Below, in pieces: positions 17,299-24,834 of a stretch of 64,000 nucleotides of DNA (the first letter of the stretch is position 1; each line of letters opens with the position of its first letter). Source of the stretch: Armatimonadota bacterium (GTDB lineage Bacteria; Armatimonadota; HRBIN16); assembly GCA_026003175.1 (NCBI GenBank), contig BPGT01000001.1:1092839-1156838 (forward strand). Reading direction: 5' to 3'. The notes beneath the pieces were generated by a model. It made no database searches. It worked only from the letters and a program-made list of their open reading frames with translations, and had not been told where the DNA came from. A program made the translations under genes and the position numbers.

Positions 17299-17976
17299 TT
17301 GGGAAAGGCGGGAAGCAACGAATGGATAGCGCGCACTGTTCTACTGTCGTGCGCAAGGCTTAAGCGCGGAAGATGCTCAAGTAGCGTTTCCGAGGTGCTG
17401 CAACGCTATCAACGATCACGGGATATGTATCCGTGGGAAGAAAGTGAGCCTTCAAAGAGACTTTTGTGGAATAAGGCACGCGATGTCTCTAAAGAACTCC
17501 TGCGCCGAGAAGCTCGCCGGAGGCGGCTCCTTGAGGACATGCCCTATATAGTCGGCGAGACACGTTCCCCTTCCGAGATGGACATCATCTGTGCTGCCGA
17601 TGTCGACCGGTTTCTCGCATCTTTGCCCCCACGCCTGCGAGACGTTGCGGTATTTCGCTTGGAGGGGTACAGCTATAGTGAGTGTGCACGAGAGATGGCG
17701 ATATCTGTAGGCACCGCCAAAAAGTACGCTGGTACACTCCGGCGTCATTTTACTCGTTATTTGGGATGGGCACCACCGAATCGCCTTCTCGTGTCGGAAT
17801 CTATAAATGGAGGCGAAAAGTCCCGCCTTAAATCTTCGGGGGAGGCTTCAAACGATGAGCTACAACAACAAGCTGATGACGTTCGCCATAGCGCTACTCG
17901 GGGTAGGTGCAATCGCGCTGGCTGGCACCCTTTACCCTCTCAGCGTGGCGGGGGGAAGGGGACGCGACAACAGTGA
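17299..17976 (+). CDS. Sigma-70 region 4-like DNA-binding protein
   Basis: A 225-aa protein. Residues ~97-160 (FLASLPPRLRDVAVFRLEGY, then YSECAREMAISVGTAKKYAG) form a sigma-70 region 4-type helix-turn-helix. The first ~95 residues are helical and basic but no clear region 2 is seen, so it may be a diverged ECF factor or a region-4-only regulator. The start is TTG at 17299 with AAGGAGGG ten bases upstream. The last ~40 residues overlap the next gene in another frame and look like random reading, so the true end may be shorter or the frame may be disturbed. First gene of a lower-GC cassette running to 19469. Confidence 0.6.
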   Translation: MGKAGSNEWIARTVLLSCARLKRGRCSSSVSEVLQRYQRSRDMYPWEESEPSKRLLWNKARDVSKELLRREARRRRLLEDMPYIVGETRSPSEMDIICAADVDRFLASLPPRLRDVAVFRLEGYSYSECAREMAISVGTAKKYAGTLRRHFTRYLGWAPPNRLLVSESINGGEKSRLKSSGEASNDELQQQADDVRHSATRGRCNRAGWHPLPSQRGGGKGTRQQ

Positions 17977-18178
17977 CTGCGGCTGCGCACGGTTGCCAGG
18001 GATACAACCGCTCTACACCCGTTGCCAGCTGGTAGGGCAGGACTGCGGTGAGACGGGATGCTACTCTACCCAAACGACCCAACGAGATGCCAAGATTACG
18101 TGGACACATGCTGCCAGCAAGGAGGATGCATTGCTGGAACGTGGGGTGGCAAACAATGCCGCGAAGAGGGTTACTTAG
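17855..18178 (+). CDS. Small exported Cys-rich protein
   Basis: A 107-aa protein with a signal or anchor segment (~8-30, MTFAIALLGVGAIALAGTLY). The mature part has five Cys (DCGCARLPG, YTRCQLVGQDCGETGC), enough for two disulfides plus a free thiol or a metal site. GGGGGAGG lies nine bases before the ATG, so this start is well supported even though it lies 122 bases inside the preceding reading frame. No family recognised. It is followed by a HEAT-repeat protein and a prepilin gene, so it may be part of a surface structure. Confidence 0.55.
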   Translation: MSYNNKLMTFAIALLGVGAIALAGTLYPLSVAGGRGRDNSDCGCARLPGIQPLYTRCQLVGQDCGETGCYSTQTTQRDAKITWTHAASKEDALLERGVANNAAKRVT

Positions 18179-18227
18179 TTTGCGTTTCCTGCGCAGGACG
18201 ATAATTCTCTGAGGAGGCGAACACACT

Positions 18228-18716
18228 ATGAACGTCTGGAAGCGAGCGATACTCGTTGGTGGTATACTCGTTGTCCTTGTGGGGATAGGAGTGCTGCTTG
18301 TTCCCCGCTGGATCTATAGGGAGCAGCCGTCGCCTGCACGTGACCCTTTTCTCCGCGTGAAAGAACTTCAGCACAAGCCAGAGGGAAAAGGCTATACCTC
18401 GCAGGAGTTTGAAGAGTTGCTTCAGCTCGCCTCTAACCCGGACGTTCTGGTGCGAGTGCGCGCGCTCACAGCGCTTTTCCGGGTGCAGCCAGGCGAGCAG
18501 AAGCAACGTGCGCTGGAAGTAATGCACCGTGCTCTGCGCGACCCATCTGCAGTGGTGCGCGCTTATGCAGTGTCAGGCATTGAGCGACTTGGTAGTCAAG
18601 AAGATGTTCCCGCTTTGTTACCCCTCCGTAATGACCACGATCCAAGGGTGCGACAACGAGTTGAGCGTGCGTTGCAGCGGCTTGGCTATCGCGCACAAAG
18701 CGGAGGTGCTCCATAA
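18228..18716 (+). CDS. Membrane-anchored HEAT-repeat protein
   Basis: A 162-aa protein with one N-terminal membrane helix (~8-30, [18 protein letters not shown]), a linker, and HEAT-like helical repeats (~55-155) with repeated patterns such as [32 protein letters not shown] and [22 protein letters not shown] repeats bind other proteins. GAGGAGG precedes the ATG. Its TAA overlaps the ATG of the prepilin gene (TAATG), so it is cotranslated with it. Function unknown beyond a scaffold role. Confidence 0.65.
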   Translation: MNVWKRAILVGGILVVLVGIGVLLVPRWIYREQPSPARDPFLRVKELQHKPEGKGYTSQEFEELLQLASNPDVLVRVRALTALFRVQPGEQKQRALEVMHRALRDPSAVVRAYAVSGIERLGSQEDVPALLPLRNDHDPRVRQRVERALQRLGYRAQSGGAP

Positions 18717-19469
18717 TGCCGAAAGCGAAAAACACCCAGCGCAACACCTTCTTGGCTCGTCATGCGTTTACCCTTATAGAGATACTGGTGGTTGTGGCAA
18801 TTCTAGCAGCGCTCGTAGCCGTTGTTCTGCCTGTGATATGGCGTGCCCGTGAGTCGGCACGAGGGTACTTACTGCTTGAACAATCTAAAGCAGCTAGGAG
18901 GGGCGTTCCGTATGTACCTGCAAGATTATGAGGGCGTGTATCCAGACGCAACAGACTGCCCACCGTTTGACTCCAGACAAGGCTGGGTGGCAGGCTTTTT
19001 AGCCGAGACGCTGAACCCGGAAGGAGGAACCATTTACCCGTATGTGCGCAATCCCCAGGTGTATGTTTGTCCATCCGACCCCTACGGCAAACGAACAAAA
19101 CTCAGCTATGGTATGAACATCCAAATCGCTGGCTGTGCTCTGCTCCCGTTACACGAAAGTGCGATACAAACTCCATCCTCTCTGGTGCTGCTCGTCGAAA
19201 ACCCTTTTGACACTCACCTAGGATTAGCGTCCTCTGGATACCCTGGCGGGAATGAGTGGTTTCCTCCGGATGCTGCTGTGCCCTGCTACCCTGTGAAGAT
19301 ATGTAAGGAACCTGTCTTAGAGTATGGCTGTCTAGACCCGGTCGCCTGCCGCCACAACAACGCCACGAATGCCCTGTTTTGTGACGGACATGTCAAATCG
19401 CATCCACAAGGAACGCTGTTGAACAGCATGTTCCTCCCCTATTCGGGCAGGTTCTTTGAGCATATGTAA
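18716..19469 (+). pseudogene. Frameshifted prepilin-like secreted protein (DUF1559-type)
   Basis: The reading starts at the ATG of 18716 with a type IV prepilin leader ([20 protein letters not shown]), runs to RESARG and then leaves frame at GGG 18863-18865. The continuation lies in the next frame from 18864 ([20 protein letters not shown]) through to 19469 and carries the typical CPSD, SYGMN and H(X)8-9FCDGH features of type II pseudopilin-like secreted proteins. Removing one G restores a ~250-aa protein. Either a real frameshift or a sequence error in the G run. If intact it would be processed by prepilin peptidase and form or decorate a pseudopilus. Confidence 0.7.
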
Positions 19470-19566
19470 ATTCATCTTCAGCACCAGCACAGCGTCCTTC
19501 TCCTCTCGCTTGACTCTCCCGTCCCCACGTGTTAATCTGTTGACACCGGGAAAGGAGGAAAGAAGG

Positions 19567-20613
19567 ATGAAACGGTTTGCGCTTGCCGTTGTTGGCTTGC
19601 TGGTAGTGGGCGTTCCCGCCCTGTATGCCGACATCCTGTGGCACCAGCCCTGGGATGGCGTCAGCCGGGGTAGCCCCGCGCAGGAGTTTACCGACCCCGA
19701 CAACAGCATATACTCGGTATGGCTGTTTGACGACTTCACCGTACCCGAACCCGGCTGGTGGATTGACCGCGTGACCATATACGGCAGCGAGCAGGGCACG
19801 CCCTCGTACAACCTCGGCATATACCTTTCCATTTCGCCCGCGCCCCATGTGGACGTACTAGATGTGGTGGCGACGGGCACGGAGGTGGTGCTGGAGCCGG
19901 GTGAGACTCCCCTGCGTCGTCGGGCGAACTTGGAGTTCGAACTGAACGGCTTCTACCTGCCGCCCGGAACGTACTACCTGAGCGCGTGGGTGCGACGTCC
20001 CTTTGACCCCGGCGGGCAATGGTTCTGGTTGCGCACTAGTCCCACGTTCGGCGAACCTTTCTACCTGCATAACCCCGGTGGCGGCTGGGGCTTCGGAGGC
20101 AACCCGGTTGGTGGCGGCTGGCTTACCGAGCAGGACCTCAGCTTCACCATCGAGGGCAGGTCTACTATCACCATCGCCGGAACAGTGGACCTGCAAGATT
20201 ATCAGGGTGACAAAACGGTCATTCCCGTCACCATCGAGGTGCGCGCGCCCGGCTCCACCGACGTGCTGGAAACGCATGTGGTAAATCTGGACAGCGAAGG
20301 CAGATACTCTTTCCAAACCCTGCTGCGGGGTACGTACGACCTGTCCGCCAAGGCGTCACACTGGCTGCGCCAGACCTTGCCCGGTGTGATACTGACTGCA
20401 GGCACACTAGCAGACTTCTCCTTGACCAACGGCGACATCGACGGCGACAACGAGGTCACACTGTTCGACTTCGGCGCGCTGGTAGCCTCGTTCGGCACCG
20501 TACCGGGTGACGGCAACTGGAACCCTGAGGCGGATTTGGATGGTGATGAGGAGGTCACGCTGTTCGATTTTGGTATCCTGGTGCGCAACTTCGGCGCGAT
20601 TGGAGATGAGTGA
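19567..20613 (+). CDS. Secreted protein with dockerin-like C-terminus
   Basis: A 348-aa exported protein (signal peptide ~1-21, LLVVGVPALYA). The N-terminal ~190 residues form a beta-sandwich with WHQPWDGVSRG and DDFTVPEPGWWIDRVTIYG, as in proteins that bind sugar or surface layers. Residues ~195-285 look like a carboxypeptidase-regulatory domain (TVDLQDYQGDKTVIPVTIEV). The C-terminus has two dockerin-like calcium loops (NGDIDGDNEVTLFDFG, ADLDGDEEVTLFDFG) and ends RNFGAIGDE, almost the same as the protein at 13002-14576. AAGGAGG precedes the ATG; 37 upstream codons are left out as leader. Confidence 0.75.
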   Translation: MKRFALAVVGLLVVGVPALYADILWHQPWDGVSRGSPAQEFTDPDNSIYSVWLFDDFTVPEPGWWIDRVTIYGSEQGTPSYNLGIYLSISPAPHVDVLDVVATGTEVVLEPGETPLRRRANLEFELNGFYLPPGTYYLSAWVRRPFDPGGQWFWLRTSPTFGEPFYLHNPGGGWGFGGNPVGGGWLTEQDLSFTIEGRSTITIAGTVDLQDYQGDKTVIPVTIEVRAPGSTDVLETHVVNLDSEGRYSFQTLLRGTYDLSAKASHWLRQTLPGVILTAGTLADFSLTNGDIDGDNEVTLFDFGALVASFGTVPGDGNWNPEADLDGDEEVTLFDFGILVRNFGAIGDE

Positions 20614-20752
20614 GAGGCTACCTTAACTTACCACAGAGGAAGAACCCTGCGCCTCCTGTAGTCAGGCTGCACTAGCTCTCGGCAGGAAAACCGCCACCTC
20701 TCGCGAATCCCGAATCGACATCGCGTATACCATAAGAAGGGAGGCAGAAACC

Positions 20753-21670
20753 GTGTCGTTCAAGTATGATTTGGCGCGCTTCATCCCGTTTCGCGATGCA
20801 GAGGTGTGCGCCCGTGTACGCGCTATCCCACGCGAACGCATTACCGAGCACCCCAACCCGGATTTCCGCATTCGCGTGATAGACGACCGCGCGGAGTTCT
20901 ACGCTGCCTTCGCCACCGATATCGTCACCCGCATCAAGCAGGCGCTGGACGAGAACAGGCAGTTTGTGGGAATCTTCCCTGTCGGTCCCATGCCTCAGTA
21001 TCCTATCGCGGCGGAGATGATTAACCGTCTGCGTATCCCCATGCACCACGTGCATACCTTCAACATGGACGAATACGCCGACCAGGACGGCAACACCGCT
21101 CCGCGCGATTGGGAAGGCTCCTTCCAGCGGGCGATGTGGGAGAGTTTCTTCGCGCGCATTGACCCCGAGCTGCGCCCACCCGAGAAGCAGATTCACTTCC
21201 CCACCACCGATGTCATCAAGGACTACAGCAAGATGATTGCCGATATGGGCGGGGCGGATGTGTGCTATGGCGGCATCGGCTGGTGTGGGCATATCGCCTT
21301 CTGGGAGGCGCACCTGGGCGATGAGTTCGGCGATGACCTGGAGGCGTACAAGCAGGCGGGTGCACGACTGGTGGAGCTGCACCCGATGACCATCATGCAG
21401 AACGCACTGCATTCCTTCGGCGGCGACTGGTCGTGGGTTCCGCCCAAAGCCAACACTATCGGTCCTGCGGATATTTTAGGCGCAAAGCATCGCTCCTTCT
21501 GGCTGGACGGTGACCTGGGCGGGGGCGTCTCGTGGCAGCGGTTCATCGCGCGGCTGGTGGCGCATGGTCCCGTCAACACCTATGTGCCTGGCAGTATCCT
21601 GCAGCTTGCCCGCACCGACTATACCCTGCTGGGCGGAGTGGCGGACAATGTGGAAATCCACATGAGCTGA
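20753..21670 (+). CDS. NagB-like glucosamine-6-phosphate deaminase family protein
   Basis: A 305-aa protein of the GlcN6P deaminase/6-phosphogluconolactonase superfamily. TFNMDEYADQDG matches the Asp-Glu active-site stretch of NagB, and YGGIGWCGHIAFWEAHLG matches the family GG(I/V)GxxGHIAFNEP loop including its His; the usual VD before GH is replaced by WC. GTG start at 20753 with AAGGGAGG upstream. It probably isomerises and deaminates an amino-sugar phosphate or a near relative; the loop changes make the exact substrate uncertain. The downstream Gfo/Idh and PIG-L genes suggest an acetylated amino-sugar pathway. Confidence 0.8.
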   Translation: MSFKYDLARFIPFRDAEVCARVRAIPRERITEHPNPDFRIRVIDDRAEFYAAFATDIVTRIKQALDENRQFVGIFPVGPMPQYPIAAEMINRLRIPMHHVHTFNMDEYADQDGNTAPRDWEGSFQRAMWESFFARIDPELRPPEKQIHFPTTDVIKDYSKMIADMGGADVCYGGIGWCGHIAFWEAHLGDEFGDDLEAYKQAGARLVELHPMTIMQNALHSFGGDWSWVPPKANTIGPADILGAKHRSFWLDGDLGGGVSWQRFIARLVAHGPVNTYVPGSILQLARTDYTLLGGVADNVEIHMS

Positions 21671-21683
21671 GGAGGCACACACG

Positions 21684-22715
21684 ATGGCAGATTACGGCGT
21701 GCTGGTTCACGGCGCGGGCTGGGTATCTACCGAGCATGTACGCGCCTATCAACGCAACCCTTACACAGAAGTGGTGGCTATCTGTAGTCGCACCCGCGAA
21801 AGTGCGGAACGCCTGAAAGAGAGCACCGGCGCGGTGAACGCAAAGATTTACACCGATTACGAACAGGCGCTGGCAGACCCGAACGTGCATCTGGTCTCCA
21901 TCTGCACACCGCCTAACCTCCACCCGCGTGAGACCATCCTTGCCGCGCAGGCAGGCAAGCACATCCTGATAGAGAAGGCGGTCGCCAACAGCCGCGAGGA
22001 GCTGATAGAGATGGTGAAGGCGGTGCGCAAAGCGGGCGTGAAGACGGTGGTGAGCTTCGTACTGCGCTGGAACCCACAGTTTATGTGCATCAAACGCCTG
22101 CTGGAGCAGAACGCCATCGGGCGCATCTTCTACGCAGAGGTGGACTACTGGCACCACATCGGTCCGCACTACCGCCAGTACGAATGGAACGTGAAGAAGA
22201 GCGTGGCGGGCAGCTCCTTCCTGAGCGCGGGATGCCACGCGGTAGACGCTATCCGCTACTTCGTGCAGGACGAGATCGAAGAGGTGATGGCATACTCCAA
22301 CAACACCGACCCCAACTACGAATACGATACCAACGTGGTGGCGGCGGTGCGGTTCCAGGGCGGCGCGATCGGCAAATTGTCCTCTATCCTGGACTGTCGG
22401 TGCCCGTATGCCTTTAACATCGACCTGCTGGGCGAGCGGGGAACCCTGCGCGACAACCGAATCTGGGCGAAAGACCTGTTGCCCGGTCAAACCGACTGGG
22501 TGACGGTGCCCACCATCCGTCCCGATAGCGGCGATGTGACGCATCACCCATTCCATGGCGAGATTGACCACTTCGTGGACTGTGTGCGCAACAACGTAGA
22601 AAGCCACGTGAGCCTTTACGACGCGGCAAGGACGCACGAGGTCATCTACGCCATCGACGAGTCGGCGGCGACAGGCAAGCCGGTGAAGGTGCGCTACGAG
22701 GCATCGGCGTTGTAG
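21684..22715 (+). CDS. Gfo/Idh/MocA family oxidoreductase
   Basis: A 343-aa dehydrogenase with nucleotide loop YGVLVHGAGWVSTEHVRAY and catalytic-Lys stretch HILIEKAVAN (~residue 96). The loop GAGWVS (in place of GCGxMG) and EKAVA in place of EKPLA mark a diverged subfamily. GAGGAGG precedes the ATG, 13 bp after the NagB-like gene. Expected to oxidise or epimerise a sugar with NAD(P). Grouped with the deaminase and, after the inserted modules, a PIG-L deacetylase. Confidence 0.88.
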   Translation: MADYGVLVHGAGWVSTEHVRAYQRNPYTEVVAICSRTRESAERLKESTGAVNAKIYTDYEQALADPNVHLVSICTPPNLHPRETILAAQAGKHILIEKAVANSREELIEMVKAVRKAGVKTVVSFVLRWNPQFMCIKRLLEQNAIGRIFYAEVDYWHHIGPHYRQYEWNVKKSVAGSSFLSAGCHAVDAIRYFVQDEIEEVMAYSNNTDPNYEYDTNVVAAVRFQGGAIGKLSSILDCRCPYAFNIDLLGERGTLRDNRIWAKDLLPGQTDWVTVPTIRPDSGDVTHHPFHGEIDHFVDCVRNNVESHVSLYDAARTHEVIYAIDESAATGKPVKVRYEASAL

Positions 22716-22727
22716 GTAGTGAGGGAG

Positions 22728-23231
22728 ATGGAGCAAGAGCGTGTCAATCAGGTTCTGCGCTCGCTGGCGCAACGGTATGCAGAGGTCGCGCGGCAGGTAC
22801 TGGGCGAAAACCTGACCTCCGTCGTGCTGTACGGCTCCGTAGCGCGGGGAGAGGCAGTGTGCGGCTCCGACATCGACCTGCTGATTATCTGCCGCGATTT
22901 ACCCAGAGGCATCTTTGACAGGCAGCGCGTTCTGGAGCCGATACGGGAGCAACTCCAGCCGGAGATCGATGCTCTCTGGGCACAGGGTTGCTACTCTGAT
23001 TTTTCAGAACTGCTGAAAACGGAGCAGGAAGCCCAGCACACCATCCCGCCGTACCTGGACATGACGGAGGACGCGCTCTTGCTGTATGACCGCGAAGGCT
23101 TCTTCCACAACATCCTGCAACGCCTGAGAACGCGCCTTGCAGAGCTGGGAGCCCAGCGCAAGAGACTGGGCAAGCTGCGCTACTGGGACCTCAAGCCCGA
23201 CTTCCAGCCCGGGGAGGTGATCGAGTTGTGA
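22728..23231 (+). CDS. MNT-type nucleotidyltransferase
   Basis: A 167-aa minimal nucleotidyltransferase. The active-site motif GS(x)nDxD is visible as VVLYGSVARGEAVCGSDIDL (~residues 35-54). In HEPN-MNT pairs the MNT protein neutralises its HEPN partner by adding AMP; this is known for MntA/HepT and only inferred here. The ATG at 22728 is used, though a GTG three codons upstream is possible; GAGGGAG lies close by. Its TGA overlaps the GTG of the HEPN gene, so expression is coupled. Confidence 0.85.
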   Translation: MEQERVNQVLRSLAQRYAEVARQVLGENLTSVVLYGSVARGEAVCGSDIDLLIICRDLPRGIFDRQRVLEPIREQLQPEIDALWAQGCYSDFSELLKTEQEAQHTIPPYLDMTEDALLLYDREGFFHNILQRLRTRLAELGAQRKRLGKLRYWDLKPDFQPGEVIEL

Positions 23232-23650
23232 GCAACCATACCACTGCGCGCGCCAATCTGCAAAGAGCTGGGAAGATACTGGAAGAAGCGCGTCACCTGT
23301 GCGAGCAGAGGGTGTGGAACCTTGTGGTACGTCGCTGTCAGGAGGTGGTGGAGCTGGCTCTAAAGGCAGCTCTCTGGTGGGCTGGGGTAGAGGTGCCACG
23401 TGTGCATGATGTAGGAGCGATACTTCGGCAGTATACATCGCGTTTCCCTGAACGCTTTGCGGAACAGATTCCGCGAATGGCTTCCATCTCGCGTTCCTTG
23501 GGGGCGGAACGCGAACGCAGCTTCTATGGAGACGAAGTGCTTCGGTTGCCCCCGGAAGAACTATACTTTGAGCACGACGCGCAAGATGCTCTGGAGAAGG
23601 CAGAGTTTGTCCTGCAAACCTGCCATCAGCTTATCGAAGAGACAGAGTAA
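23228..23650 (+). CDS. HEPN domain protein (partner of MNT)
   Basis: A 140-aa all-helical HEPN protein (ANLQRAGKILEEARHL, then RRCQEVVELALKAALWWAG and PRVHDVGAIL). The pattern is the PF05168-type HEPN domain; the RxxxxH motif of the HepT RNase type is not evident, so ribonuclease activity is uncertain. Begins at GTG 23228, overlapping the stop of the MNT gene. The pair is either a toxin-antitoxin module or a sugar-nucleotide or stress-related transferase unit. Confidence 0.8.
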   Translation: MSNHTTARANLQRAGKILEEARHLCEQRVWNLVVRRCQEVVELALKAALWWAGVEVPRVHDVGAILRQYTSRFPERFAEQIPRMASISRSLGAERERSFYGDEVLRLPPEELYFEHDAQDALEKAEFVLQTCHQLIEETE

Positions 23651-23654
23651 CATG

Positions 23655-23807
23655 AGGGAGGTCTTTTCTATGCGTGTTTTAGCGGTAGGCGCACATCCAG
23701 ACGATATCGAGATACTCTGCGCGGGCACGCTCCTGCGCTACCGGCAGCAGGGGCACGAGGTGGTCCTCTGCGTCGCCACCAACGGCGAGCAGGGGCATTT
23801 CGTGCTG
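23655..23807 (+). repeat. Direct repeat copy A (5' end of PIG-L gene)
   Basis: 153 bases matching 24682-24834 except at four positions, all third-codon-position synonymous changes. It covers the ribosome binding site and the first 46 codons of the PIG-L deacetylase. Confidence 0.9.
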
Positions 23808-23888
23808 TGTTGTTTGGGGCGTTACTTGAAAAGCCTTTTAGTTTGTGCTATGGTACGCCTGAATGGAGATAGCGTGGCAATAGGGTGA
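23670..23888 (+). pseudogene. Truncated PIG-L deacetylase (5' fragment)
   Basis: Copies the first 46 residues of the intact deacetylase at 24697 (MRVLAVGAHPDDIEILCAGT and onward to GEQGHFVL) and then changes at 23808 to an unrelated 26-codon tail (CCLGRYLKSLL...) that ends at a TGA at 23886-23888. It keeps the metal-binding HPDD but lacks the rest of the fold, so it cannot be active. The ribosome binding site AGGGAGG is intact, so a short peptide may still be made. The break point is next to the promoter of the DUF433-DUF5615 pair. Confidence 0.85.
23826..23854 (+). promoter_or_regulatory. Promoter for the DUF433-DUF5615 pair
   Basis: TTGAAA (23826-23831), 17 bases, TATGGT (23849-23854). It begins just 18 bases after the PIG-L homology breaks off, so the module came with, or created, its own promoter. 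Confidence 0.5.
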
Positions 23889-23893
23889 GGCGT

Positions 23894-24130
23894 ATGCACA
23901 AGCAGTGGATTGTTTCCGACCCAAAGATAATGATGGGCAAACCGGTCATCGCTGGCACGCGGATTACGGTGGAACTCATTCTGGAGAAGCTGGCGGAGGG
24001 TGAAAGTGTAGAACAAATCCTGGAGGCGCATCCCCAACTGACTCGCGAAGCGGTTCTTGCGGCGATAGCGTATGCTCGTGACGTACTGCGTGCCGATGTG
24101 GTTTATCCTCTTACAGAGACCGTTGTATGA
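23894..24130 (+). CDS. DUF433 family antitoxin-like protein
   Basis: A 78-aa protein with the DUF433 signature DPKIMMGKPVIAGTRITVEL followed by ILEKLAEGESVEQILEAHP and LTREAVLAAIAYARD, a small winged-helix-like DNA-binding domain usually paired with DUF5615 PIN-like proteins. The ATG at 23894 follows GTGAGGC; a GTG three codons earlier is possible. The stop overlaps the ATG of the next gene (ATGA at 24127-24130). It likely represses its own promoter and binds the partner. Confidence 0.88.
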   Translation: MHKQWIVSDPKIMMGKPVIAGTRITVELILEKLAEGESVEQILEAHPQLTREAVLAAIAYARDVLRADVVYPLTETVV

Positions 24131-24480
24131 ACTTACTTGCTGATGAAAGTGTAGATCGCCCTATCGTGGAGCGACTGAGGGTAGACGGACATCATGTCGT
24201 ATCTGTCGCAGAGGTAGCACCTGGCGTGGATGACCATACTGTGCTCCATATGGCGAACCGGGAACCTGCTTTGCTGCTGACAGCTGATAAGGACTTTGGG
24301 GAGTTGGTCTACCGCTTGCGACTGCATACGTATGGTGTGGTGCTGGTGCGTCTCTCAGGAGTGCCACCAGCGCGGAAAGCAGAGATTGTCTCAGAAGCTA
24401 TGAGAAAGCACCAGGCGGAGATGGTTCGTGCCTTTACCGTAATCACTGCCAGTATGGTTCGTATACGACGTGGGGATTGA
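24127..24480 (+). CDS. DUF5615 PIN-like toxin candidate
   Basis: A 117-aa protein with PIN-fold features: LLADESVDRPIVERL (first acidic cluster, Asp6/Glu7), DDHTVLHMA, and LLLTADKDFGELV (Asp-containing strand 4). PIN proteins are Mg-dependent RNases, and the DUF433-DUF5615 pair is a common type II-like arrangement. The role as toxin is inferred. The gene directly overlaps DUF433. Confidence 0.88.
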   Translation: MNLLADESVDRPIVERLRVDGHHVVSVAEVAPGVDDHTVLHMANREPALLLTADKDFGELVYRLRLHTYGVVLVRLSGVPPARKAEIVSEAMRKHQAEMVRAFTVITASMVRIRRGD

Positions 24481-24681
24481 GGGGGAGGATCATGTTGATC
24501 TTGGTGGGCATATCCAGTCAGATGATCTCCCTCGCTTGGGGGGTGAGGCTCTTGCTACTAAACTCTTCGTGTCCTTTGGAGGGCGTGCCAGCACCCGAAG
24601 TCATCCTCTTGCTGATGTGTGTCATTGCGAGCAACGCAGGAGCAAAGCAATCTCCAGCTGCGTCACACCTGACATAACCCA

Positions 24682-24834
24682 AGGGAGGTCTTTTCTATGC
24701 GTGTTTTAGCGGTTGGTGCACATCCAGACGATATCGAGATACTCTGCGCGGGCACGCTCCTGCGCTACCGGCAGCAGGGGCACGAGGTGGTCCTCTGCGT
24801 CGCCACCAACGGCGAGCAAGGGCACTTCGTGCTG
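24682..24834 (+). repeat. Direct repeat copy B (in intact PIG-L gene)
   Basis: Partner of the copy at 23655-23807; 149 of 153 bases identical. Confidence 0.9.

Noticed and set aside
24477-24677. A 66-codon frame after the DUF5615 gene
   Set aside because: No ribosome binding site, unusual composition, and it runs through a REP-like sequence (GTCATTGCGAGCAACGC); judged non-coding.
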